Assembly (NCBI GenBank): GCA_003599865.1
Contig: QZKS01000087.1
Location: 1-64,000, forward strand
Origin: Desulfobacteraceae bacterium
Lineage (GTDB): Bacteria > Desulfobacterota > Desulfobacteria > Desulfobacterales > SURF-7
Length of the DNA stretch: 64,000 nt
Direction of reading: 5' to 3'
This document shows, in pieces, positions 8,818 through 18,570 of the stretch (the stretch's first letter is position 1; the number at the start of each line of letters is the position of its first letter). Position numbers and translations under genes: made by a program. The notes under the pieces were generated by a model. That model had not been told where the DNA came from. It ran no database searches and saw only the letters and a program-made list of their open reading frames with translations.

Positions 8818-10356
8818 TCATTTGATTATTTCAAAAACATCAAATTCCTCCACATGAAATCTTGAATTGGGATAAATAATGATCTGCTTGTTTAGCCGCT
8901 CCTCCAGCGAGGCAATAAGGTTATTTTCTTCTCCATGAAGAAGTTCCGCTATTTCCGGGTTGACCCTTAGTGTAAAACGGCTCCCAACCATATCTTGCGC
9001 TTCCCGTAATATCTCCCGGAAGATGTTATAGCAGATTGACTGTCTGGAAATCAAATATCCATCCCCATCACAATAAAAGCATGGCTCACATAATATCCTG
9101 GATAAAGATTTTCGTATCCGTTTTCGTGTCATTTGAATCAGCCCCATATCAGACATGGGAAGAACATTGGTTTTGCTTTTGTCTTTCTTCAGAGCGTCTT
9201 TCAAGGCACTAAAAACCTTTTCACGATCGGATGATTTTTCCATATCAATAAAATCAATGATGATAATACCGCCAAGGTTTCGCAATCGAACCTGGTATGC
9301 AATCTCCTTCACAGCTTCCAGATTGGTTTTTAATATCGTTTCTTCAAAATTGTGCTTGCCGACATACCTTCCTGTATTAACATCAATAGCTACCAGCGCT
9401 TCCGTTAGTTCAATAACAATGTAGCCGCCGGATTTAAGCCAAACCTTTTTTTTCAGTGCCCGGGAGATATCGACCTCTAGATTATAAGCATCAAAAATGG
9501 GTTCTTTCCCGGTATACAGCTCTACAGAATCTTTCAGTCCCGGCATAAATTCTTCAAGAAAAGAAAGCACCGATCGATAGGTATTGGGTGAATCCACAAT
9601 GAGCTTATCCGCCTCATCTGTCAATAGGTCACGAACAGCTCGAAGCGTTATGGTAAGATCCTTATGAAGCAGTATTGGGGCGGATACAGCCTGATGTTTT
9701 TTCTGAATCTTATTCCATAGATTGGTTAAAAAATGCATTTCTTTCTCAAGTTTATCCAGACCCACACCCTCACCTGCGGTTCTAATAATATATCCATACT
9801 CTTTGTCACGAAGAGACAGCATCATTTCTTTTAATCTCGATCGTTCCTCTTCATCCTCAATTCTTCTTGATATACCGATATGATTCACGGTAGGCATGAG
9901 TACAAGAAAACGACCAGGCAGTGATATATGCGATGTAATTCGCGCTCCCTTGCTTCCGATCGGTGATTTTGCAACCTGAACCAGGATTTCCTGGCCTTCG
10001 GAAATCAACTCCTCAATTGGGATAACCGGTTTTTCAATCGTAGATGGAATACCGAATTCTTCCTGTTCATTGTCCTCAACACCGGCATTTGCGGTATTTA
10101 AAAAAAATTTTTCAAAGTCTTGGTTAACATCTCCAATCACATCATCGACATAAATAAAGGCCGCCTGATGAAGTCCGATATCAACAAAAGCCGCCTGCAT
10201 TCCAGGAAGAACCCGCTGCACTCTTCCTTTGTAAATATTTCCGGCAATATTGGAATCATCTCCCCTGTCAATAAAAAGTTCTACAATTGTACCGTCTTCT
10301 AATAAGGCAACCCGCGTTTCATGCTCTGTTGAATTTATAATGAGTTCTTTATACAT
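8818..10356 (-). CDS. rng: Ribonuclease G / RNase E family endoribonuclease
   Basis: 512 residues, the length of RNase G rather than the much longer RNase E. An N-terminal S1-like domain begins 'GNIYKGRVQRVLPGMQAAFV'. The catalytic domain has 'GGYIVIELTEALVAIDVNTG' and 'GIIIIDFIDM', whose Asp residues bind Mg2+. A Zn-link like 'CEPCFYCDGDGYL' follows. It cleaves single-stranded AU-rich RNA in rRNA and mRNA processing. Its start overlaps the 3' end of the radical-SAM gene by 22 bases, implying translational coupling. Confidence 0.93.
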   Translation of the reverse strand: MYKELIINSTEHETRVALLEDGTIVELFIDRGDDSNIAGNIYKGRVQRVLPGMQAAFVDIGLHQAAFIYVDDVIGDVNQDFEKFFLNTANAGVEDNEQEEFGIPSTIEKPVIPIEELISEGQEILVQVAKSPIGSKGARITSHISLPGRFLVLMPTVNHIGISRRIEDEEERSRLKEMMLSLRDKEYGYIIRTAGEGVGLDKLEKEMHFLTNLWNKIQKKHQAVSAPILLHKDLTITLRAVRDLLTDEADKLIVDSPNTYRSVLSFLEEFMPGLKDSVELYTGKEPIFDAYNLEVDISRALKKKVWLKSGGYIVIELTEALVAIDVNTGRYVGKHNFEETILKTNLEAVKEIAYQVRLRNLGGIIIIDFIDMEKSSDREKVFSALKDALKKDKSKTNVLPMSDMGLIQMTRKRIRKSLSRILCEPCFYCDGDGYLISRQSICYNIFREILREAQDMVGSRFTLRVNPEIAELLHGEENNLIASLEERLNKQIIIYPNSRFHVEEFDVFEIIK

Positions 10357-12899
10357 TTTAGAGGATCATCCTGTCCTTTGGTCAAATCAGCATTAATTAC
10401 CTTTATGATTTTTGCCTGCCTGGCCTCTTGTTCGGATAGCATAAACATATGTGTAAGAATATCAAAAGGGCGTATGGTTTTTTCCGAATCATTTCGAATC
10501 ACAATATTCATCCGGTTCGCATCCAATATATCAATATTTTTAACTATATCTGTTAGATTTATTTTTTTCAACGCTCCTTTTTTATCCATATATTCCATCA
10601 TAATCTGATCTGAAGGATTCAACATGTCCATTTTAATTTGATCAATGCGGTTATTGGGCAGAGTTACCTCATAATGGGTTTCTGATTTTTTCTCCGAATG
10701 AATTTTGCTGGCCGAAACAGTACAGTCCAAAATACGAATTCCATCAGGCAATTGCTGGTTGAGTTTTGTGATGATATCAGATGGCTTAAGATGTTCGGTC
10801 AGCCGAATTGTAAATACCTCCGAGTAACTTTCAATCCCCAATGGAATGGGGTCGTCAAAAGACACCCTGGGCTTTGGATGAAAACCTTCTGAATAAAGAA
10901 CGGGTATGCCGGCACGTCGAATGGCTCTAAATATCAAACTTACCATCTCAAGGTGGCCAAAATATTTCGCCTGATCTTTTTTGGAATACCTTATCCGATA
11001 CATCAAATGGTAGGAATTATTTGTCGGAACCCCACCCAAAACGATAGAGGCCTGTTTCCTTGAATCATTAAAAACACGAGGCTCGATGTTTTGAAAATCG
11101 CAGACACCACAATCATTACAGACACCCTTCCGGCAGTCTTCTGTGATTTTTCTCTGGAAAGCATTCTTCCATTCATTGATAAGATATTCTTTAGTAACAC
11201 CGGAATGAATATGATTCCATGGAAGAATTTCGTTAACATCTCTTTGTCTGGTCGTGAAAAAATCAATATCAATTTCATTCTCATCAATTGCTTCCATCCA
11301 TTTGGAGTACTGAAATTGATCTGTCCAACTATCAAAACGACATCCCTTTTGATAAGCGGCAACAATCAATCTGCTCAAACGCCGGTCCCCTCGCGCAAAA
11401 AGGCCCTCAAGTTGACTAATCTCCGGGATTTGCCATTTAAAATCAATGCCGGGCATTTTTAAATCCCGCTTTAATCTTTGGATGTTTTCTTTTGCTTGAA
11501 CAAGAGAAATCTGGTTGGCCCACTGAAAAGGAACATGCGGTTTCGGTATAAATGTGGTAACACTTACGTTGATCTTCCGGAAACGCTGCCCTTTTGCTTT
11601 TCCCTTGCGCAGAACATTGATAAGGTCAATTATTCCTCTGAGATCTTCTTCTGTTTCCGTGGGAAGCCCTGTCATAAAATATAACTTAATAATCTGCCAC
11701 CCCATTTCAAATGCCTGGGATACTGTTGCTGTAATTTCTTCCTCGGTTATATCCTTATTAATGACATCTCTCAATCGCTGTGTGCCGGCTTCCGGCGCAA
11801 TGGTAAACCCAGTTTTTCTAACCTTCTTAATGAGGTGCATTAATTCAGGAGTCAGGGTTCCGGCACGAACCGAAGGTAACGATATGGCAATGTGTTCCCT
11901 TGCATATTTTTCCATCAATGTCTGCATCAGACAAGATAAACATCCATAATCACCAGTACTTAAAGAAAGCAGTGAAATGTCTTCATAGCCGGTTTGAGGA
12001 ATGGATGTTGACGCAATAGATAAAAGCTTTTCTACAGACCTTTCCCGTACCGGGCGGTAAATCATTCCGGCCTGACAGAATCGACACCCCCTTGTACAAC
12101 CCCTGGCCACCTCTAAACGAAGGCGGTCGTGAATGGGACGACCATAAGGGACGATAGGTTTATCGGGAAATGGCAATATCTCCAGATCTCTCTCAATGAT
12201 TCTTTTTATGGAGCATTCCTTTCCTATAAAAAGAGATGAAATCGTCTGAAAACCGTTTGCATCATAACCGATTTCATAAAACGAAGGTATGTAAACACCT
12301 TCCAGGTCAGACCATGTTTTTAACAGTTCATCCTTATCTTTTTTGCCCGACTGCTTCCATGAAATCCATGCCTCCGACATTTTAATGATAATACTTTCCC
12401 CATCACCAATGACAATGGCATCAAAAAAATCGGCTATTGGTTCAGGATTGCATGTGCATGGGCCTCCTGCGATAATCAATGGATAGGTTTCATCTCTTTC
12501 CGATGCAAAAAATGGAATGCCGGAAAGGTCCAACATGTTAAGAATATTGGTATAGCTTAGCTCATACAGCAAACTGAATCCAATTATATCCATGTTTTTC
12601 AATGGTGTTTTTGATTCAAGAGAAAAAAAAGGAATTCCCGTTCTTCTTAAATGATATTCCATATCTGTTGCAGGCGCATATGCCCTTTCAGCATAAATCA
12701 TGGGATGCTCATTTAATATATGATACAAAATCTGCATTCCAAAGTGAGATGTGCCGATCTCATAAAGGTCCGGAAAGGCAAGGCACATGTGTAATGGAAC
12801 CTGTTGAAGATCTTTTGTTTTGGTGTTAATCTCCGTTCCAAGGTATCGGCTAGGCTTTTCAACCAGATTCAAGATGTCTTGAACCAATTTAATTGTCAT
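10335..12899 (-). CDS. Radical SAM protein (TIGR03960 type) fused to DUF2344
   Basis: 854 residues. The N-terminal part resembles a cobalamin-binding-like domain with 'GTSHFGMQILYHILNEHPMI'. The radical SAM core carries the cluster motif 'CTRGCRFCQAGMIYRP' near residue 270 and 'SLLSLSTGDYGCLSCL'. A second Cys-rich stretch 'CRKGVCNDCGVCDF' precedes the C-terminal DUF2344 domain ('RIRYSKKDQAKYFGHLEMVS', 'YSEGFHPKPRVSF'). This architecture is known from many bacteria, often beside rng as here. The Rng-coupled position suggests a role in RNA or ribosome metabolism, but the reaction is unknown. The gene is divergent from the htrA gene, with 95 bases between them for both promoters. Confidence 0.88.
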   Translation of the reverse strand: MTIKLVQDILNLVEKPSRYLGTEINTKTKDLQQVPLHMCLAFPDLYEIGTSHFGMQILYHILNEHPMIYAERAYAPATDMEYHLRRTGIPFFSLESKTPLKNMDIIGFSLLYELSYTNILNMLDLSGIPFFASERDETYPLIIAGGPCTCNPEPIADFFDAIVIGDGESIIIKMSEAWISWKQSGKKDKDELLKTWSDLEGVYIPSFYEIGYDANGFQTISSLFIGKECSIKRIIERDLEILPFPDKPIVPYGRPIHDRLRLEVARGCTRGCRFCQAGMIYRPVRERSVEKLLSIASTSIPQTGYEDISLLSLSTGDYGCLSCLMQTLMEKYAREHIAISLPSVRAGTLTPELMHLIKKVRKTGFTIAPEAGTQRLRDVINKDITEEEITATVSQAFEMGWQIIKLYFMTGLPTETEEDLRGIIDLINVLRKGKAKGQRFRKINVSVTTFIPKPHVPFQWANQISLVQAKENIQRLKRDLKMPGIDFKWQIPEISQLEGLFARGDRRLSRLIVAAYQKGCRFDSWTDQFQYSKWMEAIDENEIDIDFFTTRQRDVNEILPWNHIHSGVTKEYLINEWKNAFQRKITEDCRKGVCNDCGVCDFQNIEPRVFNDSRKQASIVLGGVPTNNSYHLMYRIRYSKKDQAKYFGHLEMVSLIFRAIRRAGIPVLYSEGFHPKPRVSFDDPIPLGIESYSEVFTIRLTEHLKPSDIITKLNQQLPDGIRILDCTVSASKIHSEKKSETHYEVTLPNNRIDQIKMDMLNPSDQIMMEYMDKKGALKKINLTDIVKNIDILDANRMNIVIRNDSEKTIRPFDILTHMFMLSEQEARQAKIIKVINADLTKGQDDPLKCIKNSL

Positions 12900-12994
12900 G
12901 GTATTCTGTTCCGAATTATTATTTTGATATCCACAAAAAGAATGTGATATTATTCAAATCTTAAATTCCAGAAAAAATAAAAAAGTTTTCTATT

Positions 12995-14401
12995 ATGCCA
13001 GAAATTATCCGGTTTCACAACACAAGAATCATCCTGTTATTTTGGGTTCGACGATTATTGCCATTGTTTGGTATTTTTCTGTTTTCCATTCCGGCAACCG
13101 CTGAATATCCAAGGCGTAATGCCATTGTTGAAGCGGTCCAAAACGTCAGCCCGGCAGTTGTCAATATCAGCTCGGAATATCAGATTAGACGCCAAGCCAA
13201 TCCTTTTTCCGGTTTTGGTATGACACCTGGATTTGATTCCTTTTTTCGAGACTTTTTTGATTTTCATTATAATCAAAATATTAAACGAAGCAATCTGGGA
13301 TCTGGAATTATTATCGATGGAAACCGAAAGCTGGTTCTGACCAACGCGCATGTTATCGCTAAGTCCGCTGATATAACAGTTACTTTAATGGATGAGCGGG
13401 AATTCAAAGCCATCGTGGTAGGCGCTGATCCAGACTCTGACCTTGCGGTATTAAAAATAGAGTCCGATACATCTCTTCCTGATATTAAAATGGGAAACTC
13501 CGATGACCTGATGATCGGGGAGACGGTGATTGCAATCGGGAATCCTTTTGGGTTTCAACATACCGTTACTACAGGTGTTATCAGTTCAATAAACCGCAGC
13601 ATTAAAACCGAAGATCGGATATTTCACAATTTTATCCAGACCGACGCTTCCATCAATCCAGGTAACAGCGGTGGCCCCCTGTTAAACATCAATGGACAGC
13701 TTATCGGAATTAATACGGCTATTTATGAAAAGGCCCAAGGAATCGGTTTTGCCATTCCCATCAATAAGGCCAAAAGGATCATATCGGATCTGATAAGGTA
13801 TGGAGAAGTCATTCCTGCCTGGACCGGGATTGTTATACAAGATATCAATGATCAGCTTGCCCACTATCTGAATATTCCGGGTAAGAAAGGCGTGGTTGTC
13901 AAGAAGATTGAGGCGGGAAGTCCTGCACAAAAAAGCGGTATTCAAGAAGGGGATATTGTCATGTCTCTTAATCAAAACAAAATTGAATCTTCTGAAGATT
14001 TTTTACTGGTCATGAAAGATATTGCCGCGGAACAAACCATAAACATTACAATCCATAGAAATGAAAAATCGATCTCATTACCTATTAGAACCCAAATTTA
14101 TCCCATTGAAAAAGCCCTTCCTCTGGCATATGAGCTTCTTGGTATCAAGGTTCAAAATATAAAAAGCCTTTTTCATCGGAATCGATCCATCAAAGGAGTT
14201 GAAATTACCGATCTTCATCCAGGTTCCTATTTGTATAAAATTGGTGCTGCTCCAGGTGATATTATCAATCAAATCAATGAACAGATAATTAATGATTTGA
14301 ATGACTTTCAAAAAGCGATCATTAAATACCGGACAAAAGAATCCATGGTCATTCTTTTAATCAGGGGTGGTCAGGGTTATTACATTACAATAGCACTATG
14401 A
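12995..14401 (+). CDS. DegP/HtrA-type periplasmic serine protease
   Basis: 468 residues. A signal-like hydrophobic segment near residues 15-35 ends 'SIPATAEY'. The trypsin-like domain shows the full catalytic triad: His in 'VLTNAHVIAKS', Asp in 'DPDSDLAVLKI', Ser in 'NPGNSGGPLLNING'. Two PDZ domains follow ('VVVKKIEAGSPAQKSGIQEG' and 'GVEITDLHPGSYLYKIGAAP'). The family degrades or chaperones misfolded envelope proteins. Several homologs could be called degP, degQ or mucD, so no symbol is given. asnS starts 20 bases downstream, after a hairpin. Confidence 0.92.
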   Translation: MPEIIRFHNTRIILLFWVRRLLPLFGIFLFSIPATAEYPRRNAIVEAVQNVSPAVVNISSEYQIRRQANPFSGFGMTPGFDSFFRDFFDFHYNQNIKRSNLGSGIIIDGNRKLVLTNAHVIAKSADITVTLMDEREFKAIVVGADPDSDLAVLKIESDTSLPDIKMGNSDDLMIGETVIAIGNPFGFQHTVTTGVISSINRSIKTEDRIFHNFIQTDASINPGNSGGPLLNINGQLIGINTAIYEKAQGIGFAIPINKAKRIISDLIRYGEVIPAWTGIVIQDINDQLAHYLNIPGKKGVVVKKIEAGSPAQKSGIQEGDIVMSLNQNKIESSEDFLLVMKDIAAEQTINITIHRNEKSISLPIRTQIYPIEKALPLAYELLGIKVQNIKSLFHRNRSIKGVEITDLHPGSYLYKIGAAPGDIINQINEQIINDLNDFQKAIIKYRTKESMVILLIRGGQGYYITIAL

Positions 14402-14414
14402 TAATCATAGTGCT
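14392..14414 (+). other. Hairpin at the htrA-asnS junction
   Basis: AGCACTATGA-TAA-TCATAGTGCT is a perfect 10-bp stem that includes the htrA stop codon. It ends 6 bases before the asnS start and has no T-run. It could attenuate or stabilise the upstream message, or limit access to the asnS start. Confidence 0.45.
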
Positions 14415-14420
14415 GATTAA

Positions 14421-15821
14421 ATGGATCGAAATCGAATGATAAAAAGAATAAAAGTAAAAAAATTGCTCCAGGCCGAAAACGATAAGAATCAGGTATTGGT
14501 CAAAGGTTGGGTCAGAACCAAAAGAGCATCCAAGGGCTTTTCTTTTTTAGAGGTAAATGATGGTTCTTGTTTAAAAAACGTTCAGATCGTTGTTGATTCA
14601 ACCGTATCAAACTATTCGGAAGTTGAAAAACTGACAACCGGCTCCGCTGTTTCTGTTTCAGGCTTGCTTGTTGAATCCATTGGCGGAGGTCAAAAATGGG
14701 AAATTAAAGCCGAATCTGTTGAAATATTACATTTGGCTCCAGATACCTTTCCTCTCCAGAAAAAACGCCATACAGACGAATTTTTAAGAACCATAGCCCA
14801 TCTGCGACCGAGAACCAATAAATATGGAGCAACTTTTCGTATACGCTCTGAATTGTCCCACGCTGTACATCAGTTTTTCCGGGAACATAATTTTTATTAT
14901 ATCCATACCCCCATATTAACCGGATCCGATTGTGAGGGTGCAGGAGAGCTTTTCAGGGTTACGACATTTGACCTCAATAACATACCAAAATCAAATAATA
15001 AAATTGATTATCAGAACGATTTTTTTGGAAAGGAGGCAAATCTGACGGTATCCGGCCAGTTGTCTGCGGAAATGTTTGCTCTGGCCCTTGGGGATGTCTA
15101 TACATTTGGGCCCACTTTCCGAGCGGAAAATTCAAATACAGCAAGACATGCCGCTGAATTCTGGATGATCGAGCCGGAAATGGCTTTTTGTGATCTTACC
15201 CAAAACATTGCCCTTGCAGAATCCTTATTGAAATATCTGATCCATCATATTTTGGATCACTGTGATGAAGATATCGAACTGTTTTCAAGTTTTGTCGACA
15301 AGCAGCTGAGATCAACTCTGACAGCCATTATGGAATCAGAATTTATAAAAATAACATATGCCGAAGCCATTGAAATCCTATCAAAGACAAAAAACAGATT
15401 TGAATTTCCGGTAGAATTCGGCAAAGACCTTCAATCTGAACACGAACGATATCTTACGGAAACTCTTTTTCAAAAACCAGTTGTTATTTACAATTATCCG
15501 AAACAGATAAAGCCATTCTATATGAGGTTGAATGACGATAATCAAACCGTCGCCGCCATGGATGTCCTTGTTCCCAGAATTGGTGAAATTATTGGCGGAA
15601 GCCAACGCGAAGAAAGATTACATGTTCTTGAAACAAGAATGATCGAAAACTATCTCTCATTAGAGGATTACTGGTGGTATCTTGATTCCAGAAGGTTCGG
15701 ATCTGTTCCCCATAGTGGATTTGGATTGGGGTTTGAGCGATTGATGATGCTGATCACCGGTATCTCCAATATTCGGGATGTTATTCCCTTCCCTCGAACC
15801 CCGAAAAATATAGAGTTTTAG
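14421..15821 (+). CDS. asnS: Asparaginyl-tRNA synthetase
   Basis: 466 residues, the normal AsnRS size. The N-terminal OB-fold anticodon-binding domain has '[20 protein letters not shown]'. The class II core has motif 2 '[20 protein letters not shown]' and motif 3 '[17 protein letters not shown]'. '[13 protein letters not shown]' and '[12 protein letters not shown]' favour AsnRS over AspRS. It charges tRNA-Asn with asparagine. A second ATG at 14436 ('[11 protein letters not shown]') is an equally possible start. Its presence suggests direct Asn-tRNA charging rather than only the transamidation route. Confidence 0.96.
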   Translation: MDRNRMIKRIKVKKLLQAENDKNQVLVKGWVRTKRASKGFSFLEVNDGSCLKNVQIVVDSTVSNYSEVEKLTTGSAVSVSGLLVESIGGGQKWEIKAESVEILHLAPDTFPLQKKRHTDEFLRTIAHLRPRTNKYGATFRIRSELSHAVHQFFREHNFYYIHTPILTGSDCEGAGELFRVTTFDLNNIPKSNNKIDYQNDFFGKEANLTVSGQLSAEMFALALGDVYTFGPTFRAENSNTARHAAEFWMIEPEMAFCDLTQNIALAESLLKYLIHHILDHCDEDIELFSSFVDKQLRSTLTAIMESEFIKITYAEAIEILSKTKNRFEFPVEFGKDLQSEHERYLTETLFQKPVVIYNYPKQIKPFYMRLNDDNQTVAAMDVLVPRIGEIIGGSQREERLHVLETRMIENYLSLEDYWWYLDSRRFGSVPHSGFGLGFERLMMLITGISNIRDVIPFPRTPKNIEF

Positions 15822-15866
15822 GTTTGTTTTTATGATATGATTCGTTTTGCTATTTGTCTTTTTGCA

Positions 15867-16373
15867 TCATTTATTTGACGCCGGTTTCTGTAAGGCTTCA
15901 TCAAAAACATCGATAACGGTTATCAATAAAAAAAATAAATAACCGGTTTCTTTCTCAGAAAACAGATACTCATTGTTGCTTTCTTCCAAAAGTGATTGCG
16001 TTATATATTTCAACAAGAAGGGTTGATTCAGCAGACGAACCATTGTGATTCTTTCAAAAAATCGTTCGTGGATCCCCTTCATGTTAACTATCAGTGTTTC
16101 ATTTTTTTCAAATATTGTTTCGATTTCGTCAAAGGAAATTGGGGATATTCTCTTTTCAGTGCTGTTTTCAAACGCCCTGCAAATAACAAAAAAAATAAAC
16201 AGACACCGTTCAATTGCTTCCTGATTTTGATCCTGAGTAAATTCAATGATGAAATCCGTCAGATTGGGTTGTCGTTGACAAAACCTTGAAAATTCAACAT
16301 CAATTTTATCTTTTTTATAGCTTAAAATTTCCTGCCGGGTTTGCTCAATAATCTGTTCTGTAATTATTTTCAT
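15867..16373 (-). CDS. Hypothetical protein, about 168 residues
   Basis: No family recognised. The product is helical, acidic and cytoplasmic in appearance, with a hydrophobic stretch 'CLFIFFVICRAF' near the middle and 'TGYLFFLLITVIDVFDEAL' at the end. These could be membrane-associated helices or a buried core. It lies convergent to asnS (45 bases) and divergent from the histidine kinase. ATG 16373 ('MKIITEQIIEQTRQEI') is chosen over the track start 16448, because the extra N-terminus is unlike the rest; neither has a clear Shine-Dalgarno. The coherent 500-base frame argues for a real gene. Confidence 0.55.
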   Translation of the reverse strand: MKIITEQIIEQTRQEILSYKKDKIDVEFSRFCQRQPNLTDFIIEFTQDQNQEAIERCLFIFFVICRAFENSTEKRISPISFDEIETIFEKNETLIVNMKGIHERFFERITMVRLLNQPFLLKYITQSLLEESNNEYLFSEKETGYLFFLLITVIDVFDEALQKPASNK

Positions 16374-16674
16374 GCAGCCAACGTTGTTTTTGTTGTAAAT
16401 CAATGAAATCAATTGTTTACATTTATATGGTTCTATAGTATGATGCATGATCTTAAAATCATGCCTTTAAACAAATTCAACATATGCCCCTGTGCCATCT
16501 GCTATGCAAAATTGGACACGAAGGTGTCGTCAATTCATACTACAATATTGCAAAGAAAAATTTTTTTGAATGAAAAATATATTACTCTTAGCGACAACAC
16601 AATTTTTTATTTCGTTAGGGAAATATTTACTGATCTCGGATTTCCATTAAGATAAAAAAACAGATAGGTAACCC

Positions 16675-18570
16675 ATGAAAATAGCAGACCCTAAACAGCA
16701 TTTATTCAATATTGTTGAAAATTTCCCGGATATTATTCTAACGATTAATGATCGTCTAACGATTCTGTTTTTGAATAAGCCGTTTTTTGGAACGCCTGTT
16801 TCCGAAGCTACCGGAAAAAACATTCTTGATCTAATAATAACGAATCAAAAGGAGCTGCTCATCGAAAGCATCAAAAAAAGTATCAAAAGCGGTGGTATGG
16901 AATCAATTGAAGTCGAGGATCATTTTGGTGAATGGTGGGCGGTTCGGATCCTTTACATGAAGGTGAACACAAAACAAAAATTTCCTTTGTTGTTGATTGT
17001 TTTTAGGAATATTACAAAACAAAAGAAAACAGAAGTCGCCCTGCGGGAAAGTGAAGAGAGACACCGCTCACTTTTTATGAACAACCCCATTAAAACGATC
17101 ATTGTAGATCATAATGGAATTGTAACTGGTTATAATAAAAAATGGGCTGATAATAAAAATGAGTCTGTACCAGACCGGGTTCCCAACGTTGGTGACAGAA
17201 TGTATTCAGATGATTTTGCGGGCAAACATGAAATCGATATGCGTGCCCAATTAATGGATTGTATCCGGAAAGGTGAATCAAAAACATTTCCGGAACTGAA
17301 ATATAAAAACAAATATCTTTCCGTAAACATTACACCATATCCTTTCGGGGCAATTATTACCTCCAAAGATATTACGGATTGGCGTATCGAAGAGGAAGAA
17401 CGGAAAAAATTTGAACTCTGGCATCTGCAGACCCAAAAAATAGAAGCTGTCGGCACCCTCGCATCCGGAATTGCACATGAGTTTAATAATATTTTATGGA
17501 TCATTAATGGTAATATTGAATTGGCCGCAAATACTATTCCCATGGGCAATCAAGCAAGATATCATCTGGAACAAGTAGAAGAGGCCTGTGCAAGGGCCAA
17601 AGAACTGGTGATGCAGATCATCAGCTTTACCAAACAATCAGATCAGAATATTGAACCGCTTAAAATCGGTCTGGTTGTAAAAGAATTTTTCCGGTTAATC
17701 AGACCTTCCCTGCCCTCCACAATTGAAATACATCAGATGATTTCAGCGGAAAACGATACGGTAATGGCGGATCTGACACAAATAAACCAATTACTGATGA
17801 ACCTGTGTACCAATGCCTATTACGCGATGAAAGACCGCGGAGGAAAACTTGAAATTAATGTGTTGAATATTGATATCGAAGATGAAGATACTGATTTATA
17901 TAAAGATTTGACTCCGGGAAAATACGTATTGATCACCATTTCCGATACCGGCCATGGCATCAAACCGGAAATAATGAAAAATATTTTTGATCCGTTTTTT
18001 ACTACAAGGTCAGAAAGTGAATTAACCGGTATGGGATTATCCGTGGTTCATGGTATTGTAAAAAATCATGGCGGTGCAATTACGGTGCAGAGTAATGATG
18101 GAAAAGGAACGGTATTTAATATTTTTTTACCGTGTTATATTAATCAGGATATCGATATTTTACCGACCAGACCGGCTATCTCCCTCAATCATGAAAAAAT
18201 TCTCTTTGTGGATGATGATAAAGCAATTGTCGATGCGGCTAAAAGAATGTTGGAACGACTTGGGTATCATGTAAGTACCGCATTGAATGGAAATCAGGCA
18301 TTAAAATTTTTTCAAACAGAGTCACACCCCTTTGATATTATCATTACGGATATGACAATGCCTGGTCTTACCGGTGCAGATTTGGCAAAAAAAATTTTTG
18401 AAATTGATCCGGATAGCGCTATCATTCTGTGCACGGGATTCAGCACTTCCATCACGCCTCAAAAAGCGATGGATATTGGTTTTAAAGATTTTCTTCTGAA
18501 ACCGGTTACCAAAAACAAAATTGCGGAAACTATTCGCAGGGTAATTGATCAAAAACAGGAAATGTCATGA
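16675..18570 (+). CDS. Hybrid sensor histidine kinase with PAS domains and C-terminal receiver
   Basis: 631 residues, apparently soluble with no membrane segments. Order: a PAS domain (residues about 10-120, 'FPDIILTINDRLTILFLNKP'), a second PAS (about 125-235), then the HisKA box 'ASGIAHEFNNILWIINGNIE' (His near 265). The HATPase has 'NLCTNAYYAM', 'ISDTGHGIKPEI' and 'GMGLSVVHGIV'. A receiver with 'KILFVDDDKAIVDAA' and phospho-acceptor Asp in 'IIITDMTMPG' follows. It autophosphorylates and relays to its own receiver; the output partner is not adjacent, so it may act through another regulator. Its stop overlaps the convergent GAPDH stop. Confidence 0.92.
   Translation: MKIADPKQHLFNIVENFPDIILTINDRLTILFLNKPFFGTPVSEATGKNILDLIITNQKELLIESIKKSIKSGGMESIEVEDHFGEWWAVRILYMKVNTKQKFPLLLIVFRNITKQKKTEVALRESEERHRSLFMNNPIKTIIVDHNGIVTGYNKKWADNKNESVPDRVPNVGDRMYSDDFAGKHEIDMRAQLMDCIRKGESKTFPELKYKNKYLSVNITPYPFGAIITSKDITDWRIEEEERKKFELWHLQTQKIEAVGTLASGIAHEFNNILWIINGNIELAANTIPMGNQARYHLEQVEEACARAKELVMQIISFTKQSDQNIEPLKIGLVVKEFFRLIRPSLPSTIEIHQMISAENDTVMADLTQINQLLMNLCTNAYYAMKDRGGKLEINVLNIDIEDEDTDLYKDLTPGKYVLITISDTGHGIKPEIMKNIFDPFFTTRSESELTGMGLSVVHGIVKNHGGAITVQSNDGKGTVFNIFLPCYINQDIDILPTRPAISLNHEKILFVDDDKAIVDAAKRMLERLGYHVSTALNGNQALKFFQTESHPFDIIITDMTMPGLTGADLAKKIFEIDPDSAIILCTGFSTSITPQKAMDIGFKDFLLKPVTKNKIAETIRRVIDQKQEMS

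Noticed and set aside
16413-16655. 80-residue plus-strand ORF before the histidine kinase
   Set aside because: No Shine-Dalgarno, overlaps the hypothetical on the other strand, unlike any family.
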